Source: Malus domestica (taxonomy: Eukaryota; Streptophyta; Magnoliopsida; Rosales; Rosaceae). Taken from it: a DNA stretch of 64,000 bases. The stretch is taken from assembly GCF_042453785.1 (NCBI RefSeq), contig NC_091669.1:13933001-13997000 (forward strand). Direction: 5' to 3'. Positions 49,375-60,800 of this stretch are shown piece by piece (position 1 is the stretch's first letter; each line of letters opens with the position of its first letter). The notes below the pieces were generated by a model. It did no database searches and was not told the origin of the DNA. It worked only from the letters and a program-made list of their open reading frames with translations. The translations under genes and the position numbers were made by a program.

Positions 49375-49743
49375 TTTTTATACCATATTTAGGGCCTTGT
49401 ATTTAGACCTCGTATAAATACTCGATGGACTTAAATGTAATTATGTAATAAAGGAATGGGCAAATATGTAATAAGTGAGGAGTCCTTATTCTATAAAATG
49501 ACCCCTCACCTTCACAATTGGGAAAGGCTCATTCTCACCCTCAGAGGCTAATTCCTAGGCCCTCTCACCCCCTCTCAAAGCTCTCCCTCTCAGAGCTCTC
49601 TCTCTCTCAGATAAATACATAACCAGTGTGGACGTAGCCCAAACCTTGGGGTGAACCACGATACATCTTGTGTTATTTACATTACTTGCATATTCACGAT
49701 CGGATTTACGTTGTTCCAAGACCTCCGGTTTTGTGCATCAACA
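49375..49743 (+). repeat. Right LTR of the non-autonomous element
   Basis: 369 bases, TTTTTATACCATATTTAGGG to GTGCATCAACA, with the same promoter-like word (TTCTATAAAATGAC). It is followed by the target duplication ACTTT. Confidence 0.88.
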
Positions 49744-49748
49744 ACTTT

Positions 49749-50317
49749 CAAAAGAGGTTAAAAAAAAAAGAGCTAGAGATTTCAATGTAAAACTAATGTG
49801 TAACACGAGGAGTAATTGAAGCATTTCCAAGACATATAGTAATTGGGTCGCAAACTAAAGATAGTAATTTGTTATGTCAAGTCGGAAAAATACATCTCTA
49901 ACAAATGTAACCCAATTACCAAATTAAAGAATTAGCAACGATTTTGTAAATATACGAGGTAAGTTGCTACTTCTTTAAATTAACAAATTGAGTTTTGCAA
50001 TATATATTTTATTCGCTAGCATAAAAAAAGAAGAAGATATATTTGTAAAGAGTTTAAAAATAAAATTTAGGCTTCACAAGATAAGATGAAGTTAAGATAT
50101 TAATAACATTTTAGCAAGTGGTCATTTACCATAGTTGTAGAAAAGTGTTGAGTTCTTGCATGACAACTTGGGTTCAAACTGAGTGGGTGACTAATCTAAC
50201 ATCTAATTTAATAAAATCTATCATTTGACCCAAAAAAAAAAAGATATTAATATTTTAAAGTGAAAGAGTTAGTTAAAGAGTGGCCCCATTTTTAAAGTAG
50301 CATAAAAGTGTCAAATG
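49749..50317. other. Spacer between the LTR element and the solo LTR
   Basis: AT-rich. Around 50130-50230 is a GGTTCAAAC box-B-like word followed downstream by an A-run, weakly SINE-like. No gene was seen. Confidence 0.4.
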
Positions 50318-52614
50318 TGTGACAGCCCGTCCCGAAAGATATTCTATAATGGTGTGAAATGTCTAATTTACCCTTAAACGTTTGTGGTGTTGTGTGGTTT
50401 AAGTTGTGTTGTGGACCAATTATTTTCTTTCCTAAGTACTTGTACCCAATTAGAACTTAAGGTTTTAGTTGTTTTTGGTTTGGTTGGCCAAACCTGGACC
50501 ACACACAAACACACCTTCACTATCACCCTCCCGTTGACTCTCTCTCTCCTCCCCCTCTCGAATTTTTATCCATTTTCCGTACAATGTATAGACAACCTTC
50601 AACCTTCACTTCCAGTCACGGATTGAGGTTGTAGTTGGCACCTTTGAACTCCTAGGAAGTTCAGGAGTTGTTCTATACCATTTTTGGTACGTGAACCCTC
50701 GAAAACCCAAGAACCCAAGAACCTCGATCTGGAGTACTGTTCAGCACTCATGATTGTGAAGTTTTCTAGGAGTTTTAAGGTTATAGGAAGCCTTAAAACA
50801 CCTTCACAAAGCTCGGGGAAGAAAGTTGGAGTGTTTTGGATGTCGGGAAGTCCTAGCTCGCAAGTTTCAAATTTTGGCCGGATTATCGAGGTTTTTCCGG
50901 TGAGATTCCGTAGATTTTAAGGCTTTAAATTGGTAAGGTTTTGTTCTACTCATTGTAAGTTTCAATTTGGTATAAATTTCGTGAATTTTGGTTGAGAATC
51001 GAAGAAGATATTAAGGTTTGATTATTTTTCCAGTTTCCGGCGATAGCAGTGGCACCGGCGTCGGGCTCCGACGACCTACGGAAGGATGAGGAGAATATTT
51101 CGTCAAAATTGACGGAATATTCTGACGTCATCAGGTAAACATAACGGCATATTTTGATTTTTGATAGAATATTCCCTAACGCCGTTAGGGAATCCGTTTG
51201 GTGTGCCAGGCACGTGCCTGCGTGTGGGCCGCGAGTCTGGCCGTGCCTTGGCAGGCGCGTGGGTGCTCGGAATTTTTTTCTAAAAATATGGGGACGTTCG
51301 TGGTGTTGAGTATATCACGTTGGTATATTCAAACACCTCATTTGAGAATTGTATGAGAAGTTATTTCCTAGTTTTGTATATGTGCTTTAAATAACGTTTA
51401 TTCAGTTATTTCGCATATAGGTGAGACCTATCCTGAGGACAAGCGCCATCAATCGAGGCTCGGGGGCTATGACCTTTCGGCATACCAGTGAGTGGGCTTT
51501 TGGCTTTCCGTATATACCTATATACCTGAGATTTTTCCTAGAAAATGAATTTGAATTATTATACGTTTTGAAATGTCATGCAAAGTATTTGCCTATTTTA
51601 TTTATGCATTAGTAGTTGCATATATTTATGATTGGTGCTGCGGACGCACAGGTAAGCGCCAGGTAAGTTCATAAATTAAAGATATGAGATTGCTTTAGTT
51701 ATACGAAAGATGATGTGATATATTGATAGCTCATAAACCTGCACCCCGGTGTTAGTGCTCCCGCCCAGAGTTAGGGCACAGTCCTTCACGTGATGTTCAC
51801 CTCAAGCACCATATGCTCACCTTGGATCCAAGTTAGGTGCATAGGCTTATCGTACAGACCATTATAGGTGGTTCCGACTTATAGTAACCCGCGATCATTC
51901 ACACAGTCTTCACGTGATCGTAGCACTAGAGCATATTTATTTTACACCTAGTCTTGTCGTACATACCACTTTAGGTGGTTCCGACTCGTGTGCAAAATTT
52001 GATATGATTGAGATTGGTTATGAGCTCTATACTCAGCCGTGCAGGTGATGTTAGATGGAGCCAGCTGATATGATATCTGGCATTGATACATTTTAATTGG
52101 ATTACTTATAGCATTTTATTAAGATACTTTGGCATGGTATATTTTTATGGATTTTCATCCTGAGCATGATTCTTGATATAGCATATATTATATTTTTGGG
52201 AAATTATAAAGGTTTTACGGCTAGGGGTTAGAACTTTTGAGAAATGAAATGATTTTGAAAAGCTTTGTTTTTACCCACTCACACTTTCTGTTTTGCGTCT
52301 CTCCAGGTTTTAGGTAGAAGTGCTTTGGTGGCTCACGGGGATTTCAACGGTGGTTCTGATAGAACATCATAAATGTAGGATCACCCTTGGGTGTTGTATA
52401 ATTAATACTTGTCCTGCTTGACTGCACTTAGGCTATTTATGCTCTAGTTGTTTATTTCACACTTAATCTCGTACTAGCACTTTATCTTAGCTAGTACTGT
52501 TTGGTTTTTATTCACTCGTATTTCTTTATATCTCTATCGCTTCCGCACTGTGCACATGGCTACGTCACCCTCGCGTGACGACCAACATGCCTCGATTTAG
52601 GTCGGGATGTGTCA
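50318..52614. mobile_element. 2.3-kb solo LTR
   Basis: The sequence starts TGTGACAGCCCGTCCCGA and ends TAGGTCGGGATGTGTCA, so the ends are TG...CA with a short imperfect inverted repeat typical of some Gypsy-type LTRs. AAATG flanks both sides (50313-50317 and 52615-52619), a perfect 5-bp duplication. No primer-binding site, polypurine tract or pol sequence is inside, so a solo LTR left by LTR-LTR recombination fits best. It contains repeated GGTGGTTCCGACT words near 51866-51985. A TIR element is the alternative, but the 5-bp duplication and TG/CA ends argue for an LTR. Confidence 0.75.
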
Positions 52615-52619
52615 AAATG

Positions 52620-53175
52620 AGTTAGCAAAGGACACGTTTAAAAAAATGTTTTTGTAACTCTTTTAGAGATGCTCTAACCTCTAAGCACATGTAAGATCCA
52701 TTATCCCATCAAAGTGATATTTATTCTCAACATGCCCCTCCTCATATGACGAATTTGCAAGCATAACATGTGGACAACATAAATGAAGTGTCATAAAACA
52801 CACGTGTCTATTGGGCTTCACACGTGAGGCAACTTGCTATGAGGAAGTTAAGATTCCACCATAAAACCAATTGACAATATGAAAAGTAAATCAACTTACT
52901 TATAAGTATATGCAAAATTTCTTCCTCATCAATGTGAAATAAATTATCCACAAAAATACATTTTGATAGGGAAACGTTTAAGAAACACATGTAAGGTACT
53001 TCTTAAAAAAAATACTTTCAATTGCCTCTCTAAAAATCACTTGAATTCTAAATTTATAATAAAAGAAATTCATGTGCTAATAATAAAAGAGTGTTTCATA
53101 CACATGCAATTCCAACTATCCCCACACTTTTTAACGCAATTTACAGCAACAATTATTATTGATCATCTTAAAAAG
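52620..53175. other. Intergenic spacer
   Basis: AT-rich, no gene or element recognised. Confidence 0.4.
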
Positions 53176-53177
53176 TA

Positions 53178-53445
53178 GGGAAATAGGATGTTTCAAATAT
53201 GCACACGACATCCACACGCCATTGACAAAAATCGGATAGAAATAGGATTTTCCTACACCTTTAAATGACCAAATTGTCCTCCCATATAAATGGGTTATCA
53301 AAAAATTTCAGCCTTCATTTCTCATTTTGTAGAGAGAGAAACAGAGAGGAGAGAGCTCTCTCGCCCAATTCCAATTCGAAGAACCCTAACCCACCTCTTC
53401 TTCATCCAAGAGCTCTCTCTAACACACACATCTTCTTCATCCAAC

Positions 53446-53489
<44 letters not shown>

Positions 53490-55127
53490 ACATTTCGAAT
53501 ATGCACAAGAGCTCTCTCTCTAACCCACCCGTCTTCTTCGATTTTTACCTTTTCATTTGTAGGTTTTGTGAATTGGGTTTACTTAATTTTGCTTTTTGAT
53601 TGATGGATTTTTGGAGTTGAAGTGATTGGTTTGGTGTTTCTTAGAGGAGACCCAAATCCTTCAATTTTGATATATTTTTATTTTTATCATTTCTCTTATT
53701 TATATGTGAGTTTTCATTTCTCCTGTCTTCTCCCTCCCTCTACTCCCTTTTTCGATCCAAATTTACAAGCACTAAAATAGGGTTTGGCTTTTGCTGCAAT
53801 TAAATGAAAAAAAACGTATTAAAGGCCAGTTGCCTTTTGGAGGAGAGATAAATTTGAGGGAAAAGAGAGAAATTTGAGTGAAAAGAAGGAAGAGAGAAGG
53901 ATATGGATGAAATTGTTTTGCGTACTCATTCGCTCTCTTCGTATTAAGCTTGCTTATACACTGTATGTACACGACATGTACATGACATGCACATGTTATG
54001 CTCACAGATCTGAGCTAAACGCAAAAAATTTGTGAAAATTGCATAAATTTGTGAATTTTTTTTTCCGTAATGTGTATGTGGTGTGCATATGGTGTGTATG
54101 ACTACATCTTAATATGAGAAGCGGAAATGTTCACTAGCTATGATGCATGTATGTTGTGCCCTAGAATTTAGTAAGTATGACCACAACTTAGTTGGCATCT
54201 GCGAAAAAATAAATTAAGAAAAAGCTTAGAAGACGTTAAGGATCACGCGTGTCCATGAAATAACGACAACGAGTATCATGTTTTCCATGTGCACTGTTAA
54301 GCAGTGATTGATGTACATAACAAGATTTTTCAAACTGCCATTGTAACCTTATATACGTAACAATTATGTTTTAATTGTATCCACTATATCAATAGGTTGC
54401 TGTTAAAGTTTCTTATTAATGTGAAAACAGCTCGTTGCTCGATCTCCAGTTTTATACATATCATGTGCATGTATTGTACATATGATGTGCATGTGGTGTG
54501 CCTATAGTGTATATGGTGGTGACGTCATTTTTCTGATTTCGAAAAGAGAGTTGTGAGATCTGGATTTTTAGGTTGACTCAGATTTGTGAGCATATCATGT
54601 GCATATCGTGTACATACAGTGAGCAAACCCTGAAAAATTCATCCAACAAAACACCAGTATTTAATGACCGGGCTTTGTTCACACCATCGATGCGAGTCCA
54701 ATGGTGGTGATATCGAGCCTTGGTTGTTTTCCGTGTTGCCGGAAAATTGCCAGAAAACTCGCGGCCTGCTTGAGTTTCGATCCCAACAATCTGTGATGAG
54801 ATTCGTGACAAGGCTAGGTGTTTTGGACTCGTGAGGACGAGATGAAATTGGTGGTAGCTTCGATTTGGACGGTGTTGGTTGGGATGACAGTGCACCATGT
54901 GTGCACAGTGAGAACGGGAGAGATAGTGCATGAGGGAGAAAATGAGAGAAGAGAGAGAGGAAGGGAGAGAGAAAATAGAGAGAGAAATCAGAAAATTAGA
55001 GACAATAATCCATTTATATATGGGTACTTTAGTAATTTCGGGTTTGTACATGATGTGCATGATTTGTGTATAGCTGATTTGTCCTATTTTGTCCCAAAAT
55101 TAAGAAATTATCCCACGGGTATTTCCC
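53178..55127. mobile_element. Putative 1.95-kb element with inverted promoter-like ends
   Basis: The left end GGGAAATAGGATG and inverted right end GGGAAATACCCGTG are flanked by TA. About 100 bases inside each end lies CCCATATAAATGGGTTAT or its inverted counterpart CCCATATATAAATGGATTAT. CT-rich leader-like sequence follows on the left and its GA complement on the right. The interior is full of words such as ATGTACATGACATGCACATG and GTGTGCATATGGTGTGTATG. No transposase was found. Boundaries are tentative. Confidence 0.4.
53442..53490 (+). repeat. (CT)n microsatellite
   Basis: Nearly pure CT repeat with one TA interruption, inside the left CT-rich zone of the putative inverted-end element. Confidence 0.85.
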
Positions 55128-55349
55128 TAAATAGTATACTCCTACACTTTTTTGTTTTCATATAACTTATCATGGAAGAAATTCTCGATCGCAGGAAATA
55201 GCGAGTTCCAGCATTTTCTCCGCGTTTCAATAATTTCAAACAGTGTGACACGTTTCACTAGAGGAAATGTGGCGGCCAATGTGAATGACATGTGTCAAAT
55301 GTTCCCTTTTGTTCATGACTCATGGTTTCTTAGATTTCCAGTTTCTACC

Positions 55350-56086
55350 GGCTCCAGATTTGCTGTCCTCAAATATGTATCTCGTTTGTGTCTTCTTACT
55401 AATATATTGATACATGTTCTTTAACTGAACCTAAAACTAACACTGTTAACTTTATTTATTTAACATTTAAATTAAAAAATTCCAAATAATAAAAAAAACT
55501 GTTGGGTTAACGAGGTGAGCAAACCCTGCACAGACGCCTATCACACCGTGGAGGTCAGACCCAAAAGTCTCTTTCTCCTTCAACAGCCTCCTGGAATTCT
55601 CAGCCCTGAACTTCTGGGTCTCCTGCAACTTACAATTCAAGCTAATTACACAATCAAACATGCATTTCGTATTCCAGAAAGAAGAAAAAAAAAGCATGAA
55701 TTTTCAAACATACTTGCAGATTCCGCGAATTGGGTAATTGGGTCAGGATAAAGTATACTTGTGGGGCGTCGCCGCCGTGGCTCTTGGCGGCATTTCGGAA
55801 TACGGGTTTTAATGACGGACGAAGAATATGAATAACGGCCGATTATGGGGTTTTGGAGGGAGGAGCGAGTGCTAGGCTCCAAACGAGAGAGGAGCCTAAC
55901 CGGCTCCAGATTTGGGTTTGCTCACCTCGTTAACCCAACAGTTTTTTTTATTATTTGGGATTTTATAAATTTAAATGTTAAATAAATAAAGTTAATAGAG
56001 TTAGTTTTAGGTTAAGTTAAAGAACATGTGTCAACATATTAGTAACACAAATGAGACACACTTTTGAGGACAGCAAATCTGGAGCC
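55350..56086. mobile_element. Pack-MULE-like element with about 180-bp TIRs and 9-bp target duplication
   Basis: The arms 55350-55530 and about 55905-56086 are inverted copies. They start GGCTCCAGATTTGCTGTCCT and run through TTCTTTAACT.AACCTAAAAC and CTGTTGGGTTAACGAGGTGA. The flanking word GTTTCTACC occurs at 55341-55349 and 56087-56095, a perfect 9-bp duplication of Mutator type. No transposase is present. The 370-bp centre contains a two-exon gene fragment on the minus strand. Long TIRs plus captured gene sequence define Pack-MULEs. Confidence 0.88.
55520..55793 (-). pseudogene. Two-exon gene fragment captured inside the MULE
   Basis: On the minus strand an ATG at 55793 starts MPPRATAATPHKYTLS, then a stop. 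One frame over continues DPITQFAESA up to a donor GTATGT at 55712-55713. An acceptor TTGCAG at 55623-55624 opens ETQKFRAENSRRLLKEKE and then TFGSDLHGVIGVC, which runs into the TIR. The splice signals and conserved-looking peptide indicate a real plant gene origin. I do not recognise the family. One-base damage and truncation exclude a normal product. Confidence 0.65.
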
Positions 56087-56095
56087 GTTTCTACC

Positions 56096-57838
56096 AGAAC
56101 AATGAATAGTTGAGAAAAAGGAAGGAAGACCACCTAGCATTAGCAAAGCAAAGGATTTTTGTAGAAAACAATGAAGCAGCACCAGGGAAGGCTAGTGTTT
56201 GGATGGTGGTCAAGAGCCGGAGGCATTACTAGCACTACCGCACAAGGTTGGCCAAACACGGCGGGGCTGCTGCCATTGCGTTTTATGACAGCCAAAGCGC
56301 CCAACCGCGCCGCCGTTCATGGACATTGGCCATCCATCCCTCGTGTTGTTGATGTACGTTATGCTACGTTTCTTGTTCCTAATCTAACGGGCAACCGTTC
56401 TTTAATGCACAGGATTGTTCTTTAGTAATGAGCCGACTTCCTGCACATAATTTCTCTTTCCTTGTGTGTTTTCTTGACATCCAAGTGAAAATCGAAAGCA
56501 CAACTTCTTAGCTATCTTCGGTTATGGAGTGTTAAACGTAGCCCTTGACTATGTTTGTCTTTTAAAAATTAATTCTTCAAAGAATACTGTAGGGCTCAAT
56601 TTTTCATCTTCAATTATGCATGGTTAAATTTTTCTATCTTGACTTGGGACACACATGTTTGGACCCGCCAAGGGGCTTGACCGCTTGAGGGTTTGCTATA
56701 TGTAGCATGCCCTTGGCAAATTTAGCCCTGATTTAATTTAGATTCTTTTTGGCCCTTGGCTGGAGATAAATTTTGCATAAATTCGGGCTAAATGTGGCCT
56801 ATAGTCCTTGGAGATTGACCTTGTAAGTCCCCAAGGTTAACTTTTAATGTGGACAAGCCTTCATATTTTCACACTTATTATTGTGTTTGTAAATTTTAAG
56901 GTTAATACGTCAACAAATTGAGTGACGTGAGGTTCGTAGTTGGCCTTCACATATAGGTTAGTCTGCTCCTCGAGAAAGTTTAGAAAGTTGGAGTTTTCAG
57001 CTAAAAAATTGAAGTTAAGAAGGTTTGAGTTTTCATCCCAAAAACAAGTGAAGTTTGGAAAGTCGTAAGTTTCATCCCAAAATCAATTAGCAGTGCGCGC
57101 GACAATACGTAGCTCAACTCCTTATAATCACATCCAAGATTCTTTTGACTCTCCAATCCTTCAACAATCTTTCAACAATCCTTCATATCCTCGTATGTTT
57201 GTCTTACAGATATTTTATAGCATGAGCCATGACATGAAGGTTTTGATGGTCATAACAGCATATGTACGCGCCTCCATCATAGCTGAGAAGGTGTAAAAGC
57301 TTTAAATGTTTTCGGAATCCCCGGTCTTTGATGTTTGATGTCTGATGGGGGGGTCTCTGTTTGTGATTGTGTAGGAGGAAGAAGTAGAGAAGGTGATAGA
57401 GAAAGGGAAAGAGGAGAAGGAAAAAAAGAGGCAGGAGGTGGAGAAGGCCGTCGACTCCAAAATCAATCGCAGCCGCTCCGAAGGCGACACCTGCCCTCCT
57501 GAGACTACTGCTTCTAGTTAGTTAATCTTCCATCACAATCATAAACCATTTGTGTTTTTTGCTGTAATTTACTTGTGTGCGCGCACAATTTATGATCCAA
57601 CATGATGCGCCAAAGAAAAGAGCTTGCTGTCTATGATTACGTTTGGTGACTCGGATTGGATTAAGACGGATGATGAGGAATTGGATAGGATCAGGAGTTT
57701 AGGAGGTAGGATTAGGATGCATTGGATGATGATCACTTGGATTCGTGCTCACAAACTGAGGGTGTTGAAAAATTGGGGCCATTCATAAACTGAGGGAGAA
57801 CAGCTGCAGTACAGTTTGTTCTGTTTCCTTTCTTGGCA
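56096..57838. other. Spacer upstream of the NUMOD3 gene stop, with an orphan exon-like segment
   Basis: After an acceptor-like TGTGTAG near 57373, an open frame reads EEEVEKVIEKGKEEKEKKRQ, then RSRSEGDTCPPETTASS and a stop at about 57518-57520. This looks like the charged C-terminal exon of a gene whose remainder I cannot find. An ATG frame at 56171-56425 has no family signature. The segment 57640-57775 resembles half of the MITE at 60727-61041. Confidence 0.4.
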
Positions 57839-60800
57839 TTAAGCTTCTTCTCCTACTTCAACAAGCCTCCCGCGAATCCACTTTTTAGGAGCGCCGGTCA
57901 CTGGTTTACAAGGCGTTTCCTCTTCTTTGGATTGAACTTTCGTCCCGTTGAGTTGAAGCTTCTTGCTGCACTCACCGTCCCCATTTGGTTCTAACTGGTT
58001 GGGTTCATTTCTCACATCCGATTGCTTTATTAGCTCCTCAAAACCAAACGGAGGCAAACCATAGCCGCTGGTACTCAGTCGGGGAAGGTCCTCTTCACTA
58101 TTGAGCATATCCTCCAACGGGGCAGGGTCCTCGAGAACATTAAGCATATCCTGCAATGGGGAAAGGTCCTCTTCGGCATCTACCATATACTCCGATGTGA
58201 AGTTGCCAAAGGTGGAGTCCTCGTTTGTACTCGATAAGGTTTTCGTGCCATTTGTCTTTACATTACCCGCTTCAGTCTGACCTGCAACCGCGGTGCATGG
58301 TTCCTCCCCACCCTCAGTAATCACTTCATATGATGCAAATATAGGGTTTTCATTCTCATGGGAGGACGAAGTTCGGGTGCCATTTACCCTTCCACTATCT
58401 GCTTCAGTCAGTTCCCCAACCCCAGTACATGCTTCCTTTTCGTCCTGAGTAATCGCTTCATCTGATGTAACTGAAGGATCTTCATTCTCGGAGGAAGAAA
58501 TCTGTGCCGTCTCAACAGATTCAATCAATTGAATTGCCTCAGCTATAAGCTGTCGGGTTTCAATGAAGGAAGCTCGAGCAACAGCGCTCTTTGTTGCAGC
58601 AACCTCAAGGGCCATAGCTGCCTTCTCAGCTTCTGCGATCAATAACCTGCAAAGTACCTCCACAACTGATGAAACCGCAACCAAACAAGGGGAGACATGA
58701 TTTTGCATGCTAGTGAATTCCATGCAAGGAGTGCATGGAGTTTTCAAACCAATCAGTACACAAAATAAGCTTACCTAACTCTTTCTACGGCTTCAGTTTT
58801 TTCGGTTTCAGCAGCTGCTCTTTGTGCTCTGATATTCTTTATCATCTCCATCTTAGAACTCGCGAGAGGATCCTTGTACATGGGTGCTTTACTTCTCAAC
58901 CTCAGTCGTTGCTTTTGGATTTTAAGCTCGCCACTAGAGAAATTGTTTTTCTCACTGACCATTTTCTTTGCAGGTACCCTTCTCGTGGACTCTGTACTAC
59001 CACTTGGCTTCTTCGTTGGCTTTCTTTCGGGTCCATACGATGCATCATAATATTTTGCCAATGCAGAGCAAACACGGTCGCGATAATTCTGATGCACGAA
59101 TTACATGAGGAAAATACAGCTTAAAGAAAACAAGGCTCAGGTTCATACTACTCTTACTAAACATGTAAAACATAGGTCATTTAGGCACTTATGTACACCA
59201 TTGAACACAATTTATATAGCAATGAAAACTCTATCGGAACCAAAGCCGATGATTTGATTAATAACGATATGACCTCTCCAAGATTACCATATTTGCACTT
59301 ACAGGATCGTTCCATTTTGCAGAGATTGCTTGTGAAATCCTCCTTCTTTGCTCAAGAGACTTGGGTGCTCTCTTGCTTCCTTTTGGCCTACGCATAATTT
59401 TCCTTTGCTCGACCCTCTCTATATACTCCTCTGTAAGCTTTTCATCTAAGATCTTGTAGATATCCCATTGCAGTTCCTCTTCACCGTCGTATCCTTGTCT
59501 AGAGGCTTCAGCAATTAAGTTCTGCCAGTCATAGCAGCAATGTTCCTGCAATGATAGCTTCTCACGCCGTTTTTGCCACCCTATTCGCACTCCAAGCCCG
59601 ATTTTAACTCTTGTCTCTTCACTATATGATCAATAAAAAGAAAATACGTAACTAACTGAAACTTATAAATCTCAGGCTTCTGGTTTAATATGTAGAACAC
59701 TGAAAACCAAGTAGAAAAAACGCTATCCGGAAACAGTACTTAAGTCCTTATAAACAGAACAATGCAATACCCACCTTTGAGCATGTCCAAGTTTCACCAA
59801 CTTCATTTTGACCTGCATAGCCAAATATTATTACCTCCATCTCATAAAAACACCTAACCTGTGCATCCTCATAAACCGGACATTATTGTCATTTCACAAT
59901 GAACTGACTGAAGACAACGCCGAAGTTTCGAATGTAGCTCTAGCTGCTCTAATGTAAATGTTATTCTAAAGGCATTAAGATCACTTTATGAGAACATGCA
60001 AATTCTTCTTACATGACATCACCTTAGGATTCTGCATTGCAAGCCTTGTTCTCTCTTTGATCAGCTGACGGGTTTCTGCAATATTTGTACTAATATTTAG
60101 TGTACAGTAAGCAAAGTGGATACAGATAGGTTAAGCAAAAGGCAGACTGGATAGGCATATCAGTACCAGGACTGTGCTTTCGGCCTTTGTTCCATGGCGT
60201 GCTTCCTTTAATAGCATTGGAAATCCTCAATCGCCTTAACTTCTCCCTATCATCCAATTCTTCGGAATCATCACTTGAAGGCTCGAGCTGACCTGCCAGG
60301 GGACTGGACTCCCTGCCCAACTGTGAACCGTTGTAACCCGCGTGTGCATTCTCATTCTGAACCAAACTTTTGGATTCAAGAGTAGCAACTGCCTTGATCC
60401 GGAGACTACCCTTTGGGACGTTAATGCGCCCCAAGTTGAAGCTCAATTTTATAGATATATGAGGGAGTTTCCAAGCAGATGACAGTTTCTTGTCATTTCC
60501 AAAGGCGAATGGACTTGAAATTACTTTACCATAAACAGGGGTTTGAGCCCTGAGTGTACCGAGATGATTTTGGAAGGCAGGCTGTGCAGCAGCAATCTCT
60601 GCTGAAAAGTACAGGCATATATGAGATATCCTCAAAGCTTCAACGACAATTATCAGCAAGAGGATCATTCCCTTAACAATTCGACATTTTTTATACACCC
60701 ACATAAGTTCAAGTTCTTTAACGAAAGCCTTGTTTGGTGTCCAGGATTGGATAATAGACATATGTTGAAGGAAGAAAAGATGTCAAGTTCCAAACTTTTT

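Larger units (their letters stand above)
45988..49743 (+). mobile_element. Non-autonomous LTR retrotransposon carrying host gene fragments
   Basis: Two LTRs (45988-46366 and 49375-49743) bound 3756 bases, with a perfect 5-bp duplication ACTTT outside (45983-45987 and 49744-49748). A primer-binding-site-like TGGCGCCGTCTGTGGGAA follows the left LTR and a purine tract GACGTGGGGGACTAC precedes the right LTR, so the element is on the plus strand. No gag, protease, integrase or reverse transcriptase motif was found inside. Instead the interior holds an aminoacylase-1 start (about 46630-46845), a DUF538 gene copy (about 46846-47400), a purine-rich segment, then four tandem arrays (48056-49145). It must have moved with enzymes from another element. 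It resembles a LARD-type element that acquired gene pieces. Confidence 0.88.

Noticed and set aside
50130..50240. Second SINE-like segment with GGGTTCAAACTG and an A-run
   Set aside because: Same weakness; tRNA-like folding could not be shown by eye.
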